A stretch of 64,000 bases of DNA from Opacimonas sp014872805 (GTDB taxonomy: Bacteria; Pseudomonadota; Gammaproteobacteria; Enterobacterales; Alteromonadaceae). Location of the stretch: assembly GCA_014872805.1 (NCBI GenBank), contig WKFN01000016.1, positions 341,944 through 405,943 of the forward strand, in the 5' to 3' direction. A model generated the notes under the pieces. The model made no database searches and was not told the origin of the DNA. It saw only the letters and a program-made list of their open reading frames with translations. The translations under genes and the position numbers were made by a program. Positions 44,649-54,513 of the stretch are shown piece by piece. Every line of letters begins with the position of its first letter. Position 1 is the first letter of the stretch.

Positions 44649-46055
44649 ATGAAACGCACCTTATTTATTGAGCCATTACCCCAGCTGAATCACCTCACCC
44701 CACAGCAAGTATTTGCCCAGTTTGCACATCAGCCTTTTCATATGCTGTTTGATAGTGCACAGCACCCTAATGCAGGATTTGATCTAATATTATTTGCGCC
44801 AGAGGCGGTGCTCACTGCACATGAGCAACAATTACATTTTCAGCCTCTCAAAGCACAAGACAGCACATTTACACTGCAAACGTCTTTGTTTGAAAGTCTT
44901 ACCAGCCTGCAAACACATTATTTTGCAGAAACAGACATTGAAATCCCCTGCAAAATACTGCCTATATATCAAAAGTTACCTTTTGTCGTTGGTATTGCTG
45001 GCAGTTTTGGTTATGAGCTCAATACGTTTCTAGAAACGCTTCCCACGCCTAAGAATCGTTATCAAACTCCAGATATGATTGCTGGGGTCTTCACTCAATC
45101 GATTATTTATGATCGTACAGAGAAGTGTTACTACCATTGTTATCTCAGTCGTGTTCCACTAGAGGCACCAAAAGTTGAAGATGTAACACGTGAACAGTCA
45201 GAATTTACACTCACCAGTGATTGGCATGCTGACAAAACGCAAGCACAATATATAGAAAGCATCAATGCGATCCACGAATACATTTTGAGTGGTGATTGTT
45301 ATCAGGTAAATTTTGCGATGCGTTTTGCCGCTCGTTACAGCGGAGATGAATATGCGGCATATTGTTTGTTAAGTCAGCATAACCAAGCACCGTTTTCGAG
45401 TTTTATTCGCACTGAACAAGGGGCTATTTTATCCATTTCTCCAGAGCGCTTTGTCCAAATTAAAGATAACCAAGTCAATACCAAACCGATTAAAGGCACT
45501 ATGCCACGCTTTGTCGACCCGATAGATGATCAAGCATCGGCTAAAACACTGCTCGATTCGGAGAAAGACCGCGCCGAAAACCTCATGATTGTCGATCTGT
45601 TGCGCAACGATTTATCCAAACACTGTGAGCCGCACAGTGTCAAAGTACCAAAGTTGTTTGCATTAGAATCTTACCCTGCCGTACACCACTTAGTAAGTAC
45701 GATTGAGGGACAACTACAAGATAACGTTCATCCTTGGCAACTTTTCTCCGGTGCTTTCCCTGGTGGATCGATCACTGGTGCACCCAAAGTCCGTGCGATG
45801 GAAGTCATTCACGAATTAGAAGCTACCGCACGTCACATTTACTGCGGCAGTATTGGCTACGTGGGAATCAAAAACGACATGGATAGCAACATTGCCATAC
45901 GCACCTTATTATGCGAACACGGACAAATTTATTGTTGGGCAGGTGGAGGAATTGTACTTGATTCAAATGCCCAAGATGAGTATGCTGAGTTACACGCTAA
46001 GGTCAGTAAAATACTGCCGCTCTTGAAGGAACAATCACTAGGTGCAACCCGCTGA
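44649..46055 (+). CDS. pabB: Aminodeoxychorismate synthase component I
   Basis: A 468-residue chorismate-binding enzyme of the PabB/TrpE group. The PabB-specific lysine motif KPIKGTMPR, ERFVQI, ENLMIVDLLRNDLSKHC and GSITGAPKVRAMEVI are all present. It converts chorismate to 4-amino-4-deoxychorismate for folate synthesis, using ammonia from PabA. The next gene starts inside its last codons (14-base overlap), a pabB-Nudix pairing also known from E. coli (pabB-nudL). It stops with TGA. Confidence 0.93.
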   Translation: MKRTLFIEPLPQLNHLTPQQVFAQFAHQPFHMLFDSAQHPNAGFDLILFAPEAVLTAHEQQLHFQPLKAQDSTFTLQTSLFESLTSLQTHYFAETDIEIPCKILPIYQKLPFVVGIAGSFGYELNTFLETLPTPKNRYQTPDMIAGVFTQSIIYDRTEKCYYHCYLSRVPLEAPKVEDVTREQSEFTLTSDWHADKTQAQYIESINAIHEYILSGDCYQVNFAMRFAARYSGDEYAAYCLLSQHNQAPFSSFIRTEQGAILSISPERFVQIKDNQVNTKPIKGTMPRFVDPIDDQASAKTLLDSEKDRAENLMIVDLLRNDLSKHCEPHSVKVPKLFALESYPAVHHLVSTIEGQLQDNVHPWQLFSGAFPGGSITGAPKVRAMEVIHELEATARHIYCGSIGYVGIKNDMDSNIAIRTLLCEHGQIYCWAGGGIVLDSNAQDEYAELHAKVSKILPLLKEQSLGATR

Positions 46056-46650
46056 ATTTATTGCACGGTTTCAATCACCGACAACCCTTTTACCACAGCG
46101 AGACTTTCCCGATTTGCCAATTACCAGGCAAGCTGCAGTGATGATCAACCTTGTTTTATTATCATCTCCTGATGCATCATCCAAAGACCAAGCAAAACCA
46201 ACACTTCACGCTTTATTCACACGTCGCTCAGCACATCTTAAACACCACGGTGGCCAAATCAGTTTTCCTGGTGGTAAATACGAAGGTTCTGATCTGAGCT
46301 TAATGCATACAGCAATTAGAGAAACTCATGAAGAAGTTGGCTTTGCTGTTGCTGAGGAACATATTGTCGGATCCTTATCACATTACCCTACCATTTCAGG
46401 TTTCAGTGTGACACCCTTTGTGGCCATTCTCGACACTGTACCCAACATAACTATTGACCGTAATGAAGTCAGTGAATCCTTCTATGTCCCATTAGAATAC
46501 CTATTAAACCCGAATAATTATCTCTCACATTCAGTTACGCGTAACGGCTCAAAGTACCCAGTCTACTTCCTGCCATGGCAAAATACCTATATCTGGGGAG
46601 CCACCGCGGGTATGCTAATGAACCTATGTTCTGCTACGTATCTCCCCTAA
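46042..46650 (+). CDS. nudL: Nudix hydrolase, CoA pyrophosphatase type (NudL)
   Basis: A 202-residue Nudix protein. The Nudix box is preceded by RRSAHLKHHGGQISFPGGKYE, i.e. the CoA-hydrolase type block, and contains RETHEEVGF with the metal-binding glutamates. Members cleave CoA or its derivatives to phosphopantetheine and ADP. The start is a GTG at 46042 inside the last codons of pabB, in another frame, so translation is probably coupled. The pairing with pabB supports NudL. Confidence 0.9.
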   Translation: MQPAEFIARFQSPTTLLPQRDFPDLPITRQAAVMINLVLLSSPDASSKDQAKPTLHALFTRRSAHLKHHGGQISFPGGKYEGSDLSLMHTAIRETHEEVGFAVAEEHIVGSLSHYPTISGFSVTPFVAILDTVPNITIDRNEVSESFYVPLEYLLNPNNYLSHSVTRNGSKYPVYFLPWQNTYIWGATAGMLMNLCSATYLP

Positions 46651-46752
46651 GATATTGATAAATAATTTTTATCTATAAAATAAAATTTAATCAATTGTTA
46701 AATGTATTAATTTGTCTCATCATGATCTATGGAGTTATCAGGAAGTATTTTC

Positions 46753-48120
46753 ATGATCAGTGTTTTTGATATGTTCAGTATTGGTATTGGCCCTTCAAGT
46801 TCGCATACAGTTGGCCCAATGCGAGCAGCATTTGATTTTGCGCAATCACTTGAAGACAAACTTAAAGAAGTTACCCATATTCACGCTGAGTTATATGGTT
46901 CATTAGGGCAAACCGGCGTCGGTCATGGTACGGGTAAAGCGATTATTTTAGGCTTGTCAGGATATCAACCTGAGCAAATTGAAGTCGAGATGGTAAAGCG
47001 GATTTTAGAAGATGTTGCAGCCACACAACATCTGAGCCTCATGCAACAAAAGCGCATCGCATTTCAAAGCACTGGCGCGATAATATTTCATCGTCGTAAA
47101 ACATTACCGCGACATTCTAACGCGATGACCATCAATGCCTATAACAACGAGCATTTGCTCAAAAGCGAAACGTATTACAGTATCGGTGGCGGCTTCATTA
47201 TCAACGACAAAGATTTTGTCGATTTAGCATCCGATCACATGGCGCGACAGACAACCCGGCCGGTTTACCCATTTGATACTGCAGAACAACTCATTGCTCA
47301 ATGTCAGGCAAACGGACTCACTATTTCAAGCCTAATGCTGGCTAACGAAGCGCAAATTCGCACAAAAGAACAAGTCATACAACAGTGTGCCTATCTTTGG
47401 CAAGTGATGCGCTCCTGTATTGAGCAAGGAATACAAAACGAAGGAATTTTACCTGGTGGTTTAAAAGTCACGCGCCGGGCGCCTGCTCTCTATCGTCGCC
47501 TGAAGACAGAAAAAACAGCCGATCCCATGGCTGCTATGGACTGGGTGAATCTGTATGCTTTAGCCGTAAACGAAGAAAATGCGGCTGGCGGTCGGGTAGT
47601 CACGGCGCCAACCAACGGCGCTGCGGGTATCATTCCTGCCGTATTGAGCTATTACGATAAGTTTATCGAACCCGTCACAGATGACATTGCTATGCGATTT
47701 TTGTTAACTGCAGCCGCGATTGGTATCTTGTATAAGAAAAATGCTTCTATCTCTGGCGCAGAAGTTGGTTGCCAAGGTGAAGTCGGTGTTGCCTGTTCCA
47801 TGGCGGCCGGTGCGTTAACCGAAATCTTGGGGGGGACCGTACAGGCTGTCGAAAACGCAGCCGAAATTGGCATGGAACATAATTTGGGTTTAACCTGTGA
47901 TCCTGTGGGTGGTTTAGTTCAAGTGCCTTGTATAGAACGCAACGCAATGGGGGCCATCAAAGCGATAAATGCCTCACGCTTGGCACTCCGTGGTAATGGT
48001 CAACACAAAGTATCATTAGATAAAGTGATCAAGACCATGCGTGAGACGGGCCGAGATATGAAAAACAAATACAAAGAAACCGCTCGTGGCGGCCTCGCTG
48101 TCAACATCATCGAATGCTAA
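46753..48120 (+). CDS. sdaA: L-serine ammonia-lyase (4Fe-4S)
   Basis: A 455-residue L-serine dehydratase (E. coli SdaA 454). It deaminates serine to pyruvate. The start at 46753 (MISVFDMFSIGIGPSSSHTVGPM) follows an AGGAAG site; the frame opens 8 codons earlier. Conserved features include GPSSSHTVGPM, the NGAAGIIPAV substrate loop and a C-terminal cysteine-containing GCQGEVGVACSMAAG, with the iron-sulfur ligands. Convergent with cysB. Confidence 0.94.
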   Translation: MISVFDMFSIGIGPSSSHTVGPMRAAFDFAQSLEDKLKEVTHIHAELYGSLGQTGVGHGTGKAIILGLSGYQPEQIEVEMVKRILEDVAATQHLSLMQQKRIAFQSTGAIIFHRRKTLPRHSNAMTINAYNNEHLLKSETYYSIGGGFIINDKDFVDLASDHMARQTTRPVYPFDTAEQLIAQCQANGLTISSLMLANEAQIRTKEQVIQQCAYLWQVMRSCIEQGIQNEGILPGGLKVTRRAPALYRRLKTEKTADPMAAMDWVNLYALAVNEENAAGGRVVTAPTNGAAGIIPAVLSYYDKFIEPVTDDIAMRFLLTAAAIGILYKKNASISGAEVGCQGEVGVACSMAAGALTEILGGTVQAVENAAEIGMEHNLGLTCDPVGGLVQVPCIERNAMGAIKAINASRLALRGNGQHKVSLDKVIKTMRETGRDMKNKYKETARGGLAVNIIEC

Positions 48121-48121
48121 G

Positions 48122-49096
48122 TTATTTGACTGGAAGCGTTAAGTCTTTGAACATACGCTCAACATCTTCATTGTTTTTTTGCTGGATGGCTTTTTCCACC
48201 ACGGCTTTGGTCAAATGTGGAGCAAAACGCTCAATAAAATCATACATGTAACCGCGCAAAAAATTGCCTCGACGAAAGCCAATCTTAGTGGTTGAGTATT
48301 CAAATAAATGAGAAGCATCAAGGCGCACCAAATCGGTATCCACTTCTTCGTCAATCGCCATTGATGCTACCACCCCAATGCCTACGCCTAATCGTACATA
48401 GGTTTTGATGACATCCGCATCGGTTGCCGTAAAGACAATTTTGGGCGTTAAACCAGCTTGGTTGAACGCATGATCCAATTCACTGCGTCCAGTAAAACCA
48501 AAGACATAAGTCACTAGAGGATGCTTAGCAATATCTTCAATCGTAATCGTGTCTTTTTGAGCCAGTGGGTGGTCGTGTTTAACGATTACAGAACGGTTCC
48601 AATGATAGCAAGGTAACATCAACAAATCGTTATACAAATGCAGACTTTCAGTCGCGATGGCAAAATCTGCCTCACCTTTGGCGGCTAAGTCACTGATTTG
48701 CGATGGTGTACCTTGGTGCATGTGCAGAGAAACATTTGGAAAGCGTTGCATAAACCCTTGAATAACCTGAGGTAAAGCATATCGAGCTTGCGTGTGAGTC
48801 GTCGCAATATTAAGTTTGCCTTGATCCGGTAAGTTATGCTCCCGTGAGACCGCTTTTATACTTTCAACCTGCGCCATAATTTTGCGAGCAATATCAATGA
48901 TTTCTTGTCCGGCATCCGTAACATGCGTCAGGTGTTTACCGCTTCGCCCAAAAATTTGCACACCCAACTCGTCTTCAAGCATCCGAACTTGCTTACTGAT
49001 CCCAGGTTGTGAGGTAAATAAAGACTCGGCTGTTGCAGAAACGTTGAGATTGTTATTTTGAACTTCGACGATGTAGCGCAGTTGCTGTAGTTTCAT
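48122..49096 (-). CDS. cysB: LysR-family transcriptional regulator CysB
   Basis: A 324-residue CysB (E. coli 324). The N-terminal winged helix starts MKLQQLRYIVEVQNNNLNVSATAESLFTSQPG, broken here as MKLQQLRYIVEV and NVSATAESLF, the typical CysB reader head. The effector domain contains ATTHTQARYALP, which contacts sulfate or N-acetylserine. It activates sulfur assimilation genes. The start at 49096 is the family start; the frame is open far upstream. cysK lies 31 kb away in this window. Confidence 0.95.
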   Translation of the reverse strand: MKLQQLRYIVEVQNNNLNVSATAESLFTSQPGISKQVRMLEDELGVQIFGRSGKHLTHVTDAGQEIIDIARKIMAQVESIKAVSREHNLPDQGKLNIATTHTQARYALPQVIQGFMQRFPNVSLHMHQGTPSQISDLAAKGEADFAIATESLHLYNDLLMLPCYHWNRSVIVKHDHPLAQKDTITIEDIAKHPLVTYVFGFTGRSELDHAFNQAGLTPKIVFTATDADVIKTYVRLGVGIGVVASMAIDEEVDTDLVRLDASHLFEYSTTKIGFRRGNFLRGYMYDFIERFAPHLTKAVVEKAIQQKNNEDVERMFKDLTLPVK

Positions 49097-49250
49097 AGGT
49101 ATACGGCAGGTTATATAGATATTCAATAAATTTATAATGGGTAAAAAAAATAGCAACTGATTTAACATTTTTTTGTAAATGACGACATAAGAACCGGTCA
49201 TCAAGGTATTATTCATGCTACTCACCATCATGAGGACGACCAATTTGCGA

Positions 49251-50147
49251 CTAAAACAAAGTGGTAGTGACTCGTTGTTGCATAAACTGCCAAAACGCAT
49301 TGCCTAATACTGATAAACCATGGTGTTTAGACCTCACCATCCCCATCTGACGAGATATCTCACGCTTAGGTAAACTGACACAATGCAAACCCAAATCCAA
49401 CATATGCTGGCGCGCCAAATCGGGCAATATGGAAATACCTAGTCCAGCTTGAATCATGTGCCCTATGGTTGCGATTTGACTAGCTTGGGCAATTTGATTC
49501 AACTCTATACCTGCATGATCCGCGGCTTTATCTACATAAACACGCAGGCTTGCTTGGTGATCCATCGCTATAAATGGTTCATCGGATAAGTCTTTAAGAT
49601 GGATTTGAGTATGCTTTACAAAACGATGCCCAGGAGGAGTGACCACCATAAATCCATCATTAAACAAAGGTAAAAATACGATGTCTTGTACTGTCTCCGG
49701 CTCAAACGTGAAGGCGATCTCCACTTTTTCGGTTAACACCGCATTAATTGCATGTTCAACGACCATATCTTGAATGTGCAAATGGATGTTGGGATAGAGC
49801 TCAAGAAACGCCTTTAGATGTTTAGCAAGCCCCCCCTGAGCAAACGACGGGATACAAGCAAAATGCAACATACCTTGTTCTTTAGCGAACATTTCTTTGA
49901 CGTGTTGATTCAACCCGACATATTCCCGATAGTACTGTAAGGCCTTTGGATAAAACCACTGACCTTCTTTGGTTAAAGAGACTTGACGAGTGGTTCTATC
50001 AAAAAGCTGGCCACCGAGCAGCACCTCACATTTTTTTATCGTAGCCGATAATGCAGGTTGAGATACAAAGAGTTTTTCCGAGGCAAGGGCAAAACTCTGG
50101 CACTCCGCAAGGGTAATAAACGCTTGGAGTTGTTTTAATGAAAGCAT
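49251..50147 (-). CDS. LysR-family regulator, probable regulator of scoAB
   Basis: A 298-residue LysR protein: winged helix at about 1-60 (MLSLKQLQAFITLAECQSFALASEKLFVSQPALSATI, i.e. the usual helix-turn-helix), effector domain beyond 90. It is divergent from scoA with 111 bases between the two start codons, the classic arrangement for a LysR regulator and its target. The effector is unknown; acetoacetate or a related acid is a guess from context. Confidence 0.85.
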   Translation of the reverse strand: MLSLKQLQAFITLAECQSFALASEKLFVSQPALSATIKKCEVLLGGQLFDRTTRQVSLTKEGQWFYPKALQYYREYVGLNQHVKEMFAKEQGMLHFACIPSFAQGGLAKHLKAFLELYPNIHLHIQDMVVEHAINAVLTEKVEIAFTFEPETVQDIVFLPLFNDGFMVVTPPGHRFVKHTQIHLKDLSDEPFIAMDHQASLRVYVDKAADHAGIELNQIAQASQIATIGHMIQAGLGISILPDLARQHMLDLGLHCVSLPKREISRQMGMVRSKHHGLSVLGNAFWQFMQQRVTTTLF

Positions 50148-50258
50148 AACATCAACATTATTAACAAAAAGTTATTAATACATAAATTAAATCAATTTTA
50201 CAAATAATTAAACCTTTTTATACTAGAGTAAATGACCTTACAGCTTGAAGGAGCAAAC

Positions 50259-50957
50259 ATGGCTGGTTTTGATAAAGTAGTAACAAGTTACGCCGATGCA
50301 ATGGCGGGGCTAAACGACAATATGACAGTAATCGCAGGTGGATTTGGGTTATGTGGGATCCCTGAAGGACTCATTACACAAATCAAAACAATGGGCACCT
50401 CTGGTTTAACGATTGTTTCAAATAACTGTGGTATTGATGATTTCGGTCTTGGCATTTTGTTAGAAGACAAACAAGTCAAAAAAATGGTGTCCTCTTACGT
50501 AGGCGAAAACGCTTTATTTGAGCAACAACTTCTCAATGGAGAACTAGAAGTCGAATTAACGCCTCAGGGCACATTGGCCGAAAAGATGCGCGCAGGTGGT
50601 GCAGGTATTCCTGCGTTTTACACCGCAACTGGCTATGGCACACCTGTTGGTGAAGGCAAAGAAGTCAAAGCGTTTAACGGCCGTCCTTATATACTCGAAG
50701 AAAGCATTACCGGTGATTTTGCAATTGTCAAAGCGTGGAAAGCAGACCGCTATGGTAACTGTATCTATCGTCATACCGCACAAAATTTTAATCCAATGGC
50801 CGCAACAGCAGGTAAGATTACCGTTGTCGAAGCCGAAGAAATCGTTGAGCCAGGCGAACTTGACCCCGCTCACATCCATACCCCTGGTATTTACGTTGAC
50901 CGCGTCATTCTAGGCACATTTGAAAAACGCATCGAACGTCGCGTCTTGGCTAAATAA
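50259..50957 (+). CDS. scoA: 3-oxoacid CoA-transferase subunit A
   Basis: A 232-residue alpha subunit of succinyl-CoA:3-ketoacid CoA-transferase, with the glycine-rich GGFGLCGIPEGLI block and YILEESITGDFAIVKAWKAD region of the family. The start at 50259 has a GAAGGAG site upstream; the frame opens 9 codons earlier. With ScoB it moves CoA from succinyl-CoA to acetoacetate. scoB follows after 11 bases with its own AAGGAG site. Confidence 0.93.
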   Translation: MAGFDKVVTSYADAMAGLNDNMTVIAGGFGLCGIPEGLITQIKTMGTSGLTIVSNNCGIDDFGLGILLEDKQVKKMVSSYVGENALFEQQLLNGELEVELTPQGTLAEKMRAGGAGIPAFYTATGYGTPVGEGKEVKAFNGRPYILEESITGDFAIVKAWKADRYGNCIYRHTAQNFNPMAATAGKITVVEAEEIVEPGELDPAHIHTPGIYVDRVILGTFEKRIERRVLAK

Positions 50958-50968
50958 GGAGAATCACT

Positions 50969-51625
50969 ATGGCGTTAACTCGAGATCAAATCGCAACACG
51001 TGTCGCAAAAGAATTCAAAGATGGTGATTACGTAAACTTAGGCATAGGGATCCCTACCCTGGCTGCTAATTTTGTTCCTGATGGTATATCGGTGATGCTC
51101 CAATCAGAAAACGGTTTACTTGGCATGGGACCTAATCCGACTGAGGAGCAGATAGATGCGGACATGATCAATGCCGGCAAGGAAACCGTCACCGCGGTAA
51201 CCGGTGCCAGTATATTCAGTTCTGCCGAGAGCTTTGCCATGATCCGTGGCGGTCATGTCGATATTACGGTATTAGGCGCTTTTGAGGTTGATGTAAATGG
51301 TAATATTGCTTCGTGGATGATCCCCAATAAACTCATCAAAGGCATGGGCGGTGCGATGGATTTAGTGGCTGGTGCTAAGAACATTATTGTCACCATGACC
51401 CACGCTGATAAACACGGTAATTCAAAACTTCTGGCTGAATGTACCTTACCGTTGACTGGCGTGAACTGCATCACCAAAATCATCACTGATTTGGCTGTGT
51501 TAGAAGTCAAAAATAAAGCTTACTATTTATTAGAACGAGCACCTGGTGTAACCGTAGAAGAAATCAAAGAAAAGACTGCTGGTGAGTTGGTCGTGCCAGA
51601 CAATGTGCCTGAAATGCAATTCTAA
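50969..51625 (+). CDS. scoB: 3-oxoacid CoA-transferase subunit B
   Basis: A 218-residue beta subunit. The catalytic glutamate is E47 in SENGLLGMGP, which forms the glutamyl-CoA thioester intermediate; GIGIPT at 25-30 is also conserved. Together with ScoA it lets the cell use acetoacetate. It fits with the 3-hydroxyacyl SDR and acyl-CoA dehydrogenase genes elsewhere in the window. Confidence 0.94.
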   Translation: MALTRDQIATRVAKEFKDGDYVNLGIGIPTLAANFVPDGISVMLQSENGLLGMGPNPTEEQIDADMINAGKETVTAVTGASIFSSAESFAMIRGGHVDITVLGAFEVDVNGNIASWMIPNKLIKGMGGAMDLVAGAKNIIVTMTHADKHGNSKLLAECTLPLTGVNCITKIITDLAVLEVKNKAYYLLERAPGVTVEEIKEKTAGELVVPDNVPEMQF

Positions 51626-51686
51626 TTAGGTCGCTACGCGTGTTTTTGATACAATTAAGTTTGTTAATTATATCAGAGACACGCTT

Positions 51687-53000
51687 TTGTTATTTTCCGA
51701 ACTTGGCCTAGACACCCGTATCGTTCAGGCACTTGAAAACCAAAAATTCACTGAAACCACCCCTATTCAGCGTCAAGCTATTCCTTATGCTGCACATGGA
51801 CGGGATATTCTTGGCTGTGCTAAAACTGGTTCAGGCAAAACCTTAGCGTTTGTCATTCCTATCATTGCCCGTCTTATCTCGCAAAAAGCGATGACTAAAC
51901 GCGATCCTCGGGCGATGATTTTGGCACCGACACGTGAACTAGCCAAACAAGTTTTCCAAGTCACACGAGATATGGCTCGTGCTTTAAATTTAAAAACTGC
52001 GTTAATTGTGGGCGGGGATAACTATAACGACCAAGCCAAAGTATTGCGCAAAGATCCGCATATTCTTGTCGGTACCCCAGGAAGGATTGCCGATCACTTA
52101 TCCGATCGCAGCTTTTTTCTGAACGGCTTAGAAATTCTAGTTTATGACGAAGCCGATCGTATGTTGGATTTGGGCTTTAGCGAGCAATTACTGGCCATTC
52201 ATCGACAAGCAGATCATCGCAAACGACAAACGTTATTATTTTCTGCCACCTTGGATGATCCAAAACTTAGACATTTGTTAGACAGTCTGTTGAGTAATCC
52301 GCAAGAAATTATGCTCGATGCCAGCTATGAACTGCATGCTGATATCACCCAGATTTTATTTTTTGCTGATCATATTGAACACAAACAAGCTCTTCTCAAG
52401 CACGAACTAGAAACACGCCAGTACAACCAAGCCATTGTATTTGTTGCGACCAAAGCGGATGCCGATCAACTATCGACGCGGTTACAGCAAGCGCACATGA
52501 ACTGTGTCGCCTTGCATGGTGATTTGTTGCAAAACCAGCGAGCTCATGTCATCAACGCCTTTGGGAATGGGCAACATGATATTATGGTATGTACTGATTT
52601 GGGTGCTCGTGGATTAGATTTGCGGAAAGTCAATTTAGTCATCAACTTTGACTTACCCAAACATGTTGAGGAATTTGTTCACCGCGTTGGCAGAACTGGT
52701 CGTGCAGGAGAAAAAGGCTCGGCTATATCTTTTGTTGGCCCGCGTGATTGGCAAAGTTATCGTGCTTTAAGCAAACACATTACTCAGGAATTACAAGTTC
52801 AAACTCACCCGGCTCTCCCAGGCGAGTTCAAAGGAAAAGCCGCAAAGAAGAAGATTTCAACAGAGCAAACGAAAACGTTTAAGAAAAAACCGACATCAAA
52901 AGCACCCAAAGCTCACACAAAACGTGTCGATAATACTTCTGGTATGGACATAGGACATGTCCCTATTAAACGAAAACCTCGGCCAGAAGCCGAGGATTAA
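51687..53000 (+). CDS. DEAD-box RNA helicase (RhlE-like)
   Basis: A 437-residue helicase. Motifs in order: Q motif TTPIQRQAIP (24-33), Walker A AKTGSGKT (45-52), PTREL (81-85), TPGR, DEAD (154-157), SAT, ARGLDL and HRVGRTGR. The C-terminal 60 residues are lysine-rich, an RNA-binding tail. The start is TTG at 51687 because MLFSELGL is the normal beginning and no ATG fits. Members unwind RNA duplexes in ribosome assembly and decay; RhlE, SrmB-like or RhlB-like cannot be separated securely. The last coding bases carry the terminator of the convergent EF-hand gene. Confidence 0.92.
   Translation: MLFSELGLDTRIVQALENQKFTETTPIQRQAIPYAAHGRDILGCAKTGSGKTLAFVIPIIARLISQKAMTKRDPRAMILAPTRELAKQVFQVTRDMARALNLKTALIVGGDNYNDQAKVLRKDPHILVGTPGRIADHLSDRSFFLNGLEILVYDEADRMLDLGFSEQLLAIHRQADHRKRQTLLFSATLDDPKLRHLLDSLLSNPQEIMLDASYELHADITQILFFADHIEHKQALLKHELETRQYNQAIVFVATKADADQLSTRLQQAHMNCVALHGDLLQNQRAHVINAFGNGQHDIMVCTDLGARGLDLRKVNLVINFDLPKHVEEFVHRVGRTGRAGEKGSAISFVGPRDWQSYRALSKHITQELQVQTHPALPGEFKGKAAKKKISTEQTKTFKKKPTSKAPKAHTKRVDNTSGMDIGHVPIKRKPRPEAED
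52973..52995 (-). terminator. Terminator of the EF-hand gene inside the helicase 3' end
   Basis: A 7-base perfect GC-rich stem (52977-52983 with 52989-52995), loop 5. On the minus strand it is followed by four T. It lies 35 bases past the EF-hand stop and within the last codons of the convergent helicase gene. Confidence 0.6.
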
Positions 53001-53029
53001 GAGTAAAACACTTGGTGTGGATGGTGAGA

Positions 53030-53275
53030 TTAATACTCCCACCAGCCTTCCTGCCACCATTTGACAAACTCATCAAAGTCAATCGAGCCATCGTGGTTCT
53101 TATCAATCAGAGAAAAGCCTTCTTCAACCGCTTTGACCTTGGTTTTAGGGCTTAACACCGTTAGGAGCTCAATAAACTCTGGTAACTCGATAAGACCATT
53201 GTTGTCTTTATCAAAGAAGTTGAATTCTTCCTTAATACTAGCCAGTTCCTCTGGCGATAGGGCAACTTTTGACAT
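53030..53275 (-). CDS. EF-hand calcium-binding protein
   Basis: An 81-residue calmodulin-like protein with two complete EF-hand loops, D22-E33 (DKDNNGLIELPE) and D58-E69 (DKNHDGSIDFDE), each with acid residues at positions 1, 3, 5 and 12. There is no signal peptide, so it should be cytoplasmic. A long tryptophan-rich C-terminus (KWWQEGWWEY) is exposed after the second hand. The start at 53275 follows AAGGAAG. Function beyond calcium binding is unknown; it stands alone. Confidence 0.85.
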   Translation of the reverse strand: MSKVALSPEELASIKEEFNFFDKDNNGLIELPEFIELLTVLSPKTKVKAVEEGFSLIDKNHDGSIDFDEFVKWWQEGWWEY

Positions 53276-53360
53276 ACTTACTTCCTTCACATACTTTAAT
53301 AAGATATTACAGTAAATTGAGATTGAAGCAACTAACCCAAAGTACTAAATTTTAGCTATA

Positions 53361-54356
53361 TTAGTTATCTTGTTGATTCTTTGCTAGTTGTCTTTCGCGT
53401 TGCGCTTGGGCTTTAGCAAGTCGACGTTGTTCCGTCACATCACGTGCCTCACTGCCCATATGGGCCTCTTGGCGTTCTTTTGCTAGCTGAACCTGCTTTT
53501 CTCTTTCACGGAATCGCTCGAGTTGGTCATCAGAATGTGTACCGAAACATTTTGGACACGTTACGCCCGCTTCATATTGAGGTGATTGTTTATCTTCTTC
53601 CGTGATTGGTAAGCGACAGCCATAACACTGGTCGTAATGACTTTTTTCCAAGTCGTGATTAACGGCGACACGATTGTCAAACACGAAGCAGTCACCCTCC
53701 CATAGACTCTCATCCTTAGGCACATCCTCGAGGTATTGCAAAATACCACCTTCAAGGTGATACACCTCAGAGAAACCCTGTTGTTTCATAAAGGCAGTGG
53801 ATTTTTCACAACGAATGCCCCCAGTGCAAAACATAGCCACTTTTTTGTGCTTTGCTGGATCCATATTTTGGGCGACATACTCCGGAAATTCACGAAATGT
53901 TTTGGTATTTGGATCCACTGCGTGTTTAAACGTGCCTATTTCAATTTCATAGTCATTACGAGTATCGATGACAAATACTTCAGGGTCGCTTATTAACGCA
54001 TTCCAGTCTTTGGGTTTGACATAGGTACCAACCGATTGATTCGGGTCAATACCCTCAACTCCCAAGGTCACAATTTCTTTTTTGAGTTTGACCTTAGTGC
54101 GATAGAACGGTTGCTCGTTGTGTAATGATTCTTTATAGGAAATCGGGTTTAGGCGCGCATCACTATTGAGATAGGCGAGTAAGGCGTCGATGCCTTCTCG
54201 AGGGCCTGAAATCGTGCCGTTAATGCCCTCCGATGCGAGTAACAAGGTACCTTTTATGTGATTGTGTAGCATTACATCGAGCAGTGGCTGACGCATTTCT
54301 TTGAAGTTTTCGAGCGCAACAAATTTGTACATTGCGCAAACAATATATGGTGTCAT
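53361..54356 (-). CDS. trhO: tRNA uridine(34) hydroxylase
   Basis: A 331-residue rhodanese-domain protein of the TrhO/YceA family (E. coli 350). The N-terminal acylphosphatase-like segment ends in GTLLLASEGINGTISG, the rhodanese cysteine is in MFCTGGIRCEKS, and cysteine pairs (CYGCRLP and CPKC) form a C-terminal zinc-like element. TrhO makes 5-hydroxyuridine at the tRNA wobble position with oxygen. The start at 54356 (MTPYIVCAMYKF) fits the family; the frame opens 17 codons upstream. Confidence 0.93.
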   Translation of the reverse strand: MTPYIVCAMYKFVALENFKEMRQPLLDVMLHNHIKGTLLLASEGINGTISGPREGIDALLAYLNSDARLNPISYKESLHNEQPFYRTKVKLKKEIVTLGVEGIDPNQSVGTYVKPKDWNALISDPEVFVIDTRNDYEIEIGTFKHAVDPNTKTFREFPEYVAQNMDPAKHKKVAMFCTGGIRCEKSTAFMKQQGFSEVYHLEGGILQYLEDVPKDESLWEGDCFVFDNRVAVNHDLEKSHYDQCYGCRLPITEEDKQSPQYEAGVTCPKCFGTHSDDQLERFREREKQVQLAKERQEAHMGSEARDVTEQRRLAKAQAQRERQLAKNQQDN

Positions 54357-54513
54357 GTGTTTTTCCTTGCGAGGCTGGAACGCAAATCCAGAGCAATAAT
54401 AAAGCACACGATTATACTTAGATTTCTATTTAAATGCGAACAAAACCACAATTATTTTAAGGGAATAAACATTTTGATAAGAGCAAGGGGCCTGACTGAA
54501 AAGACTATTCACT

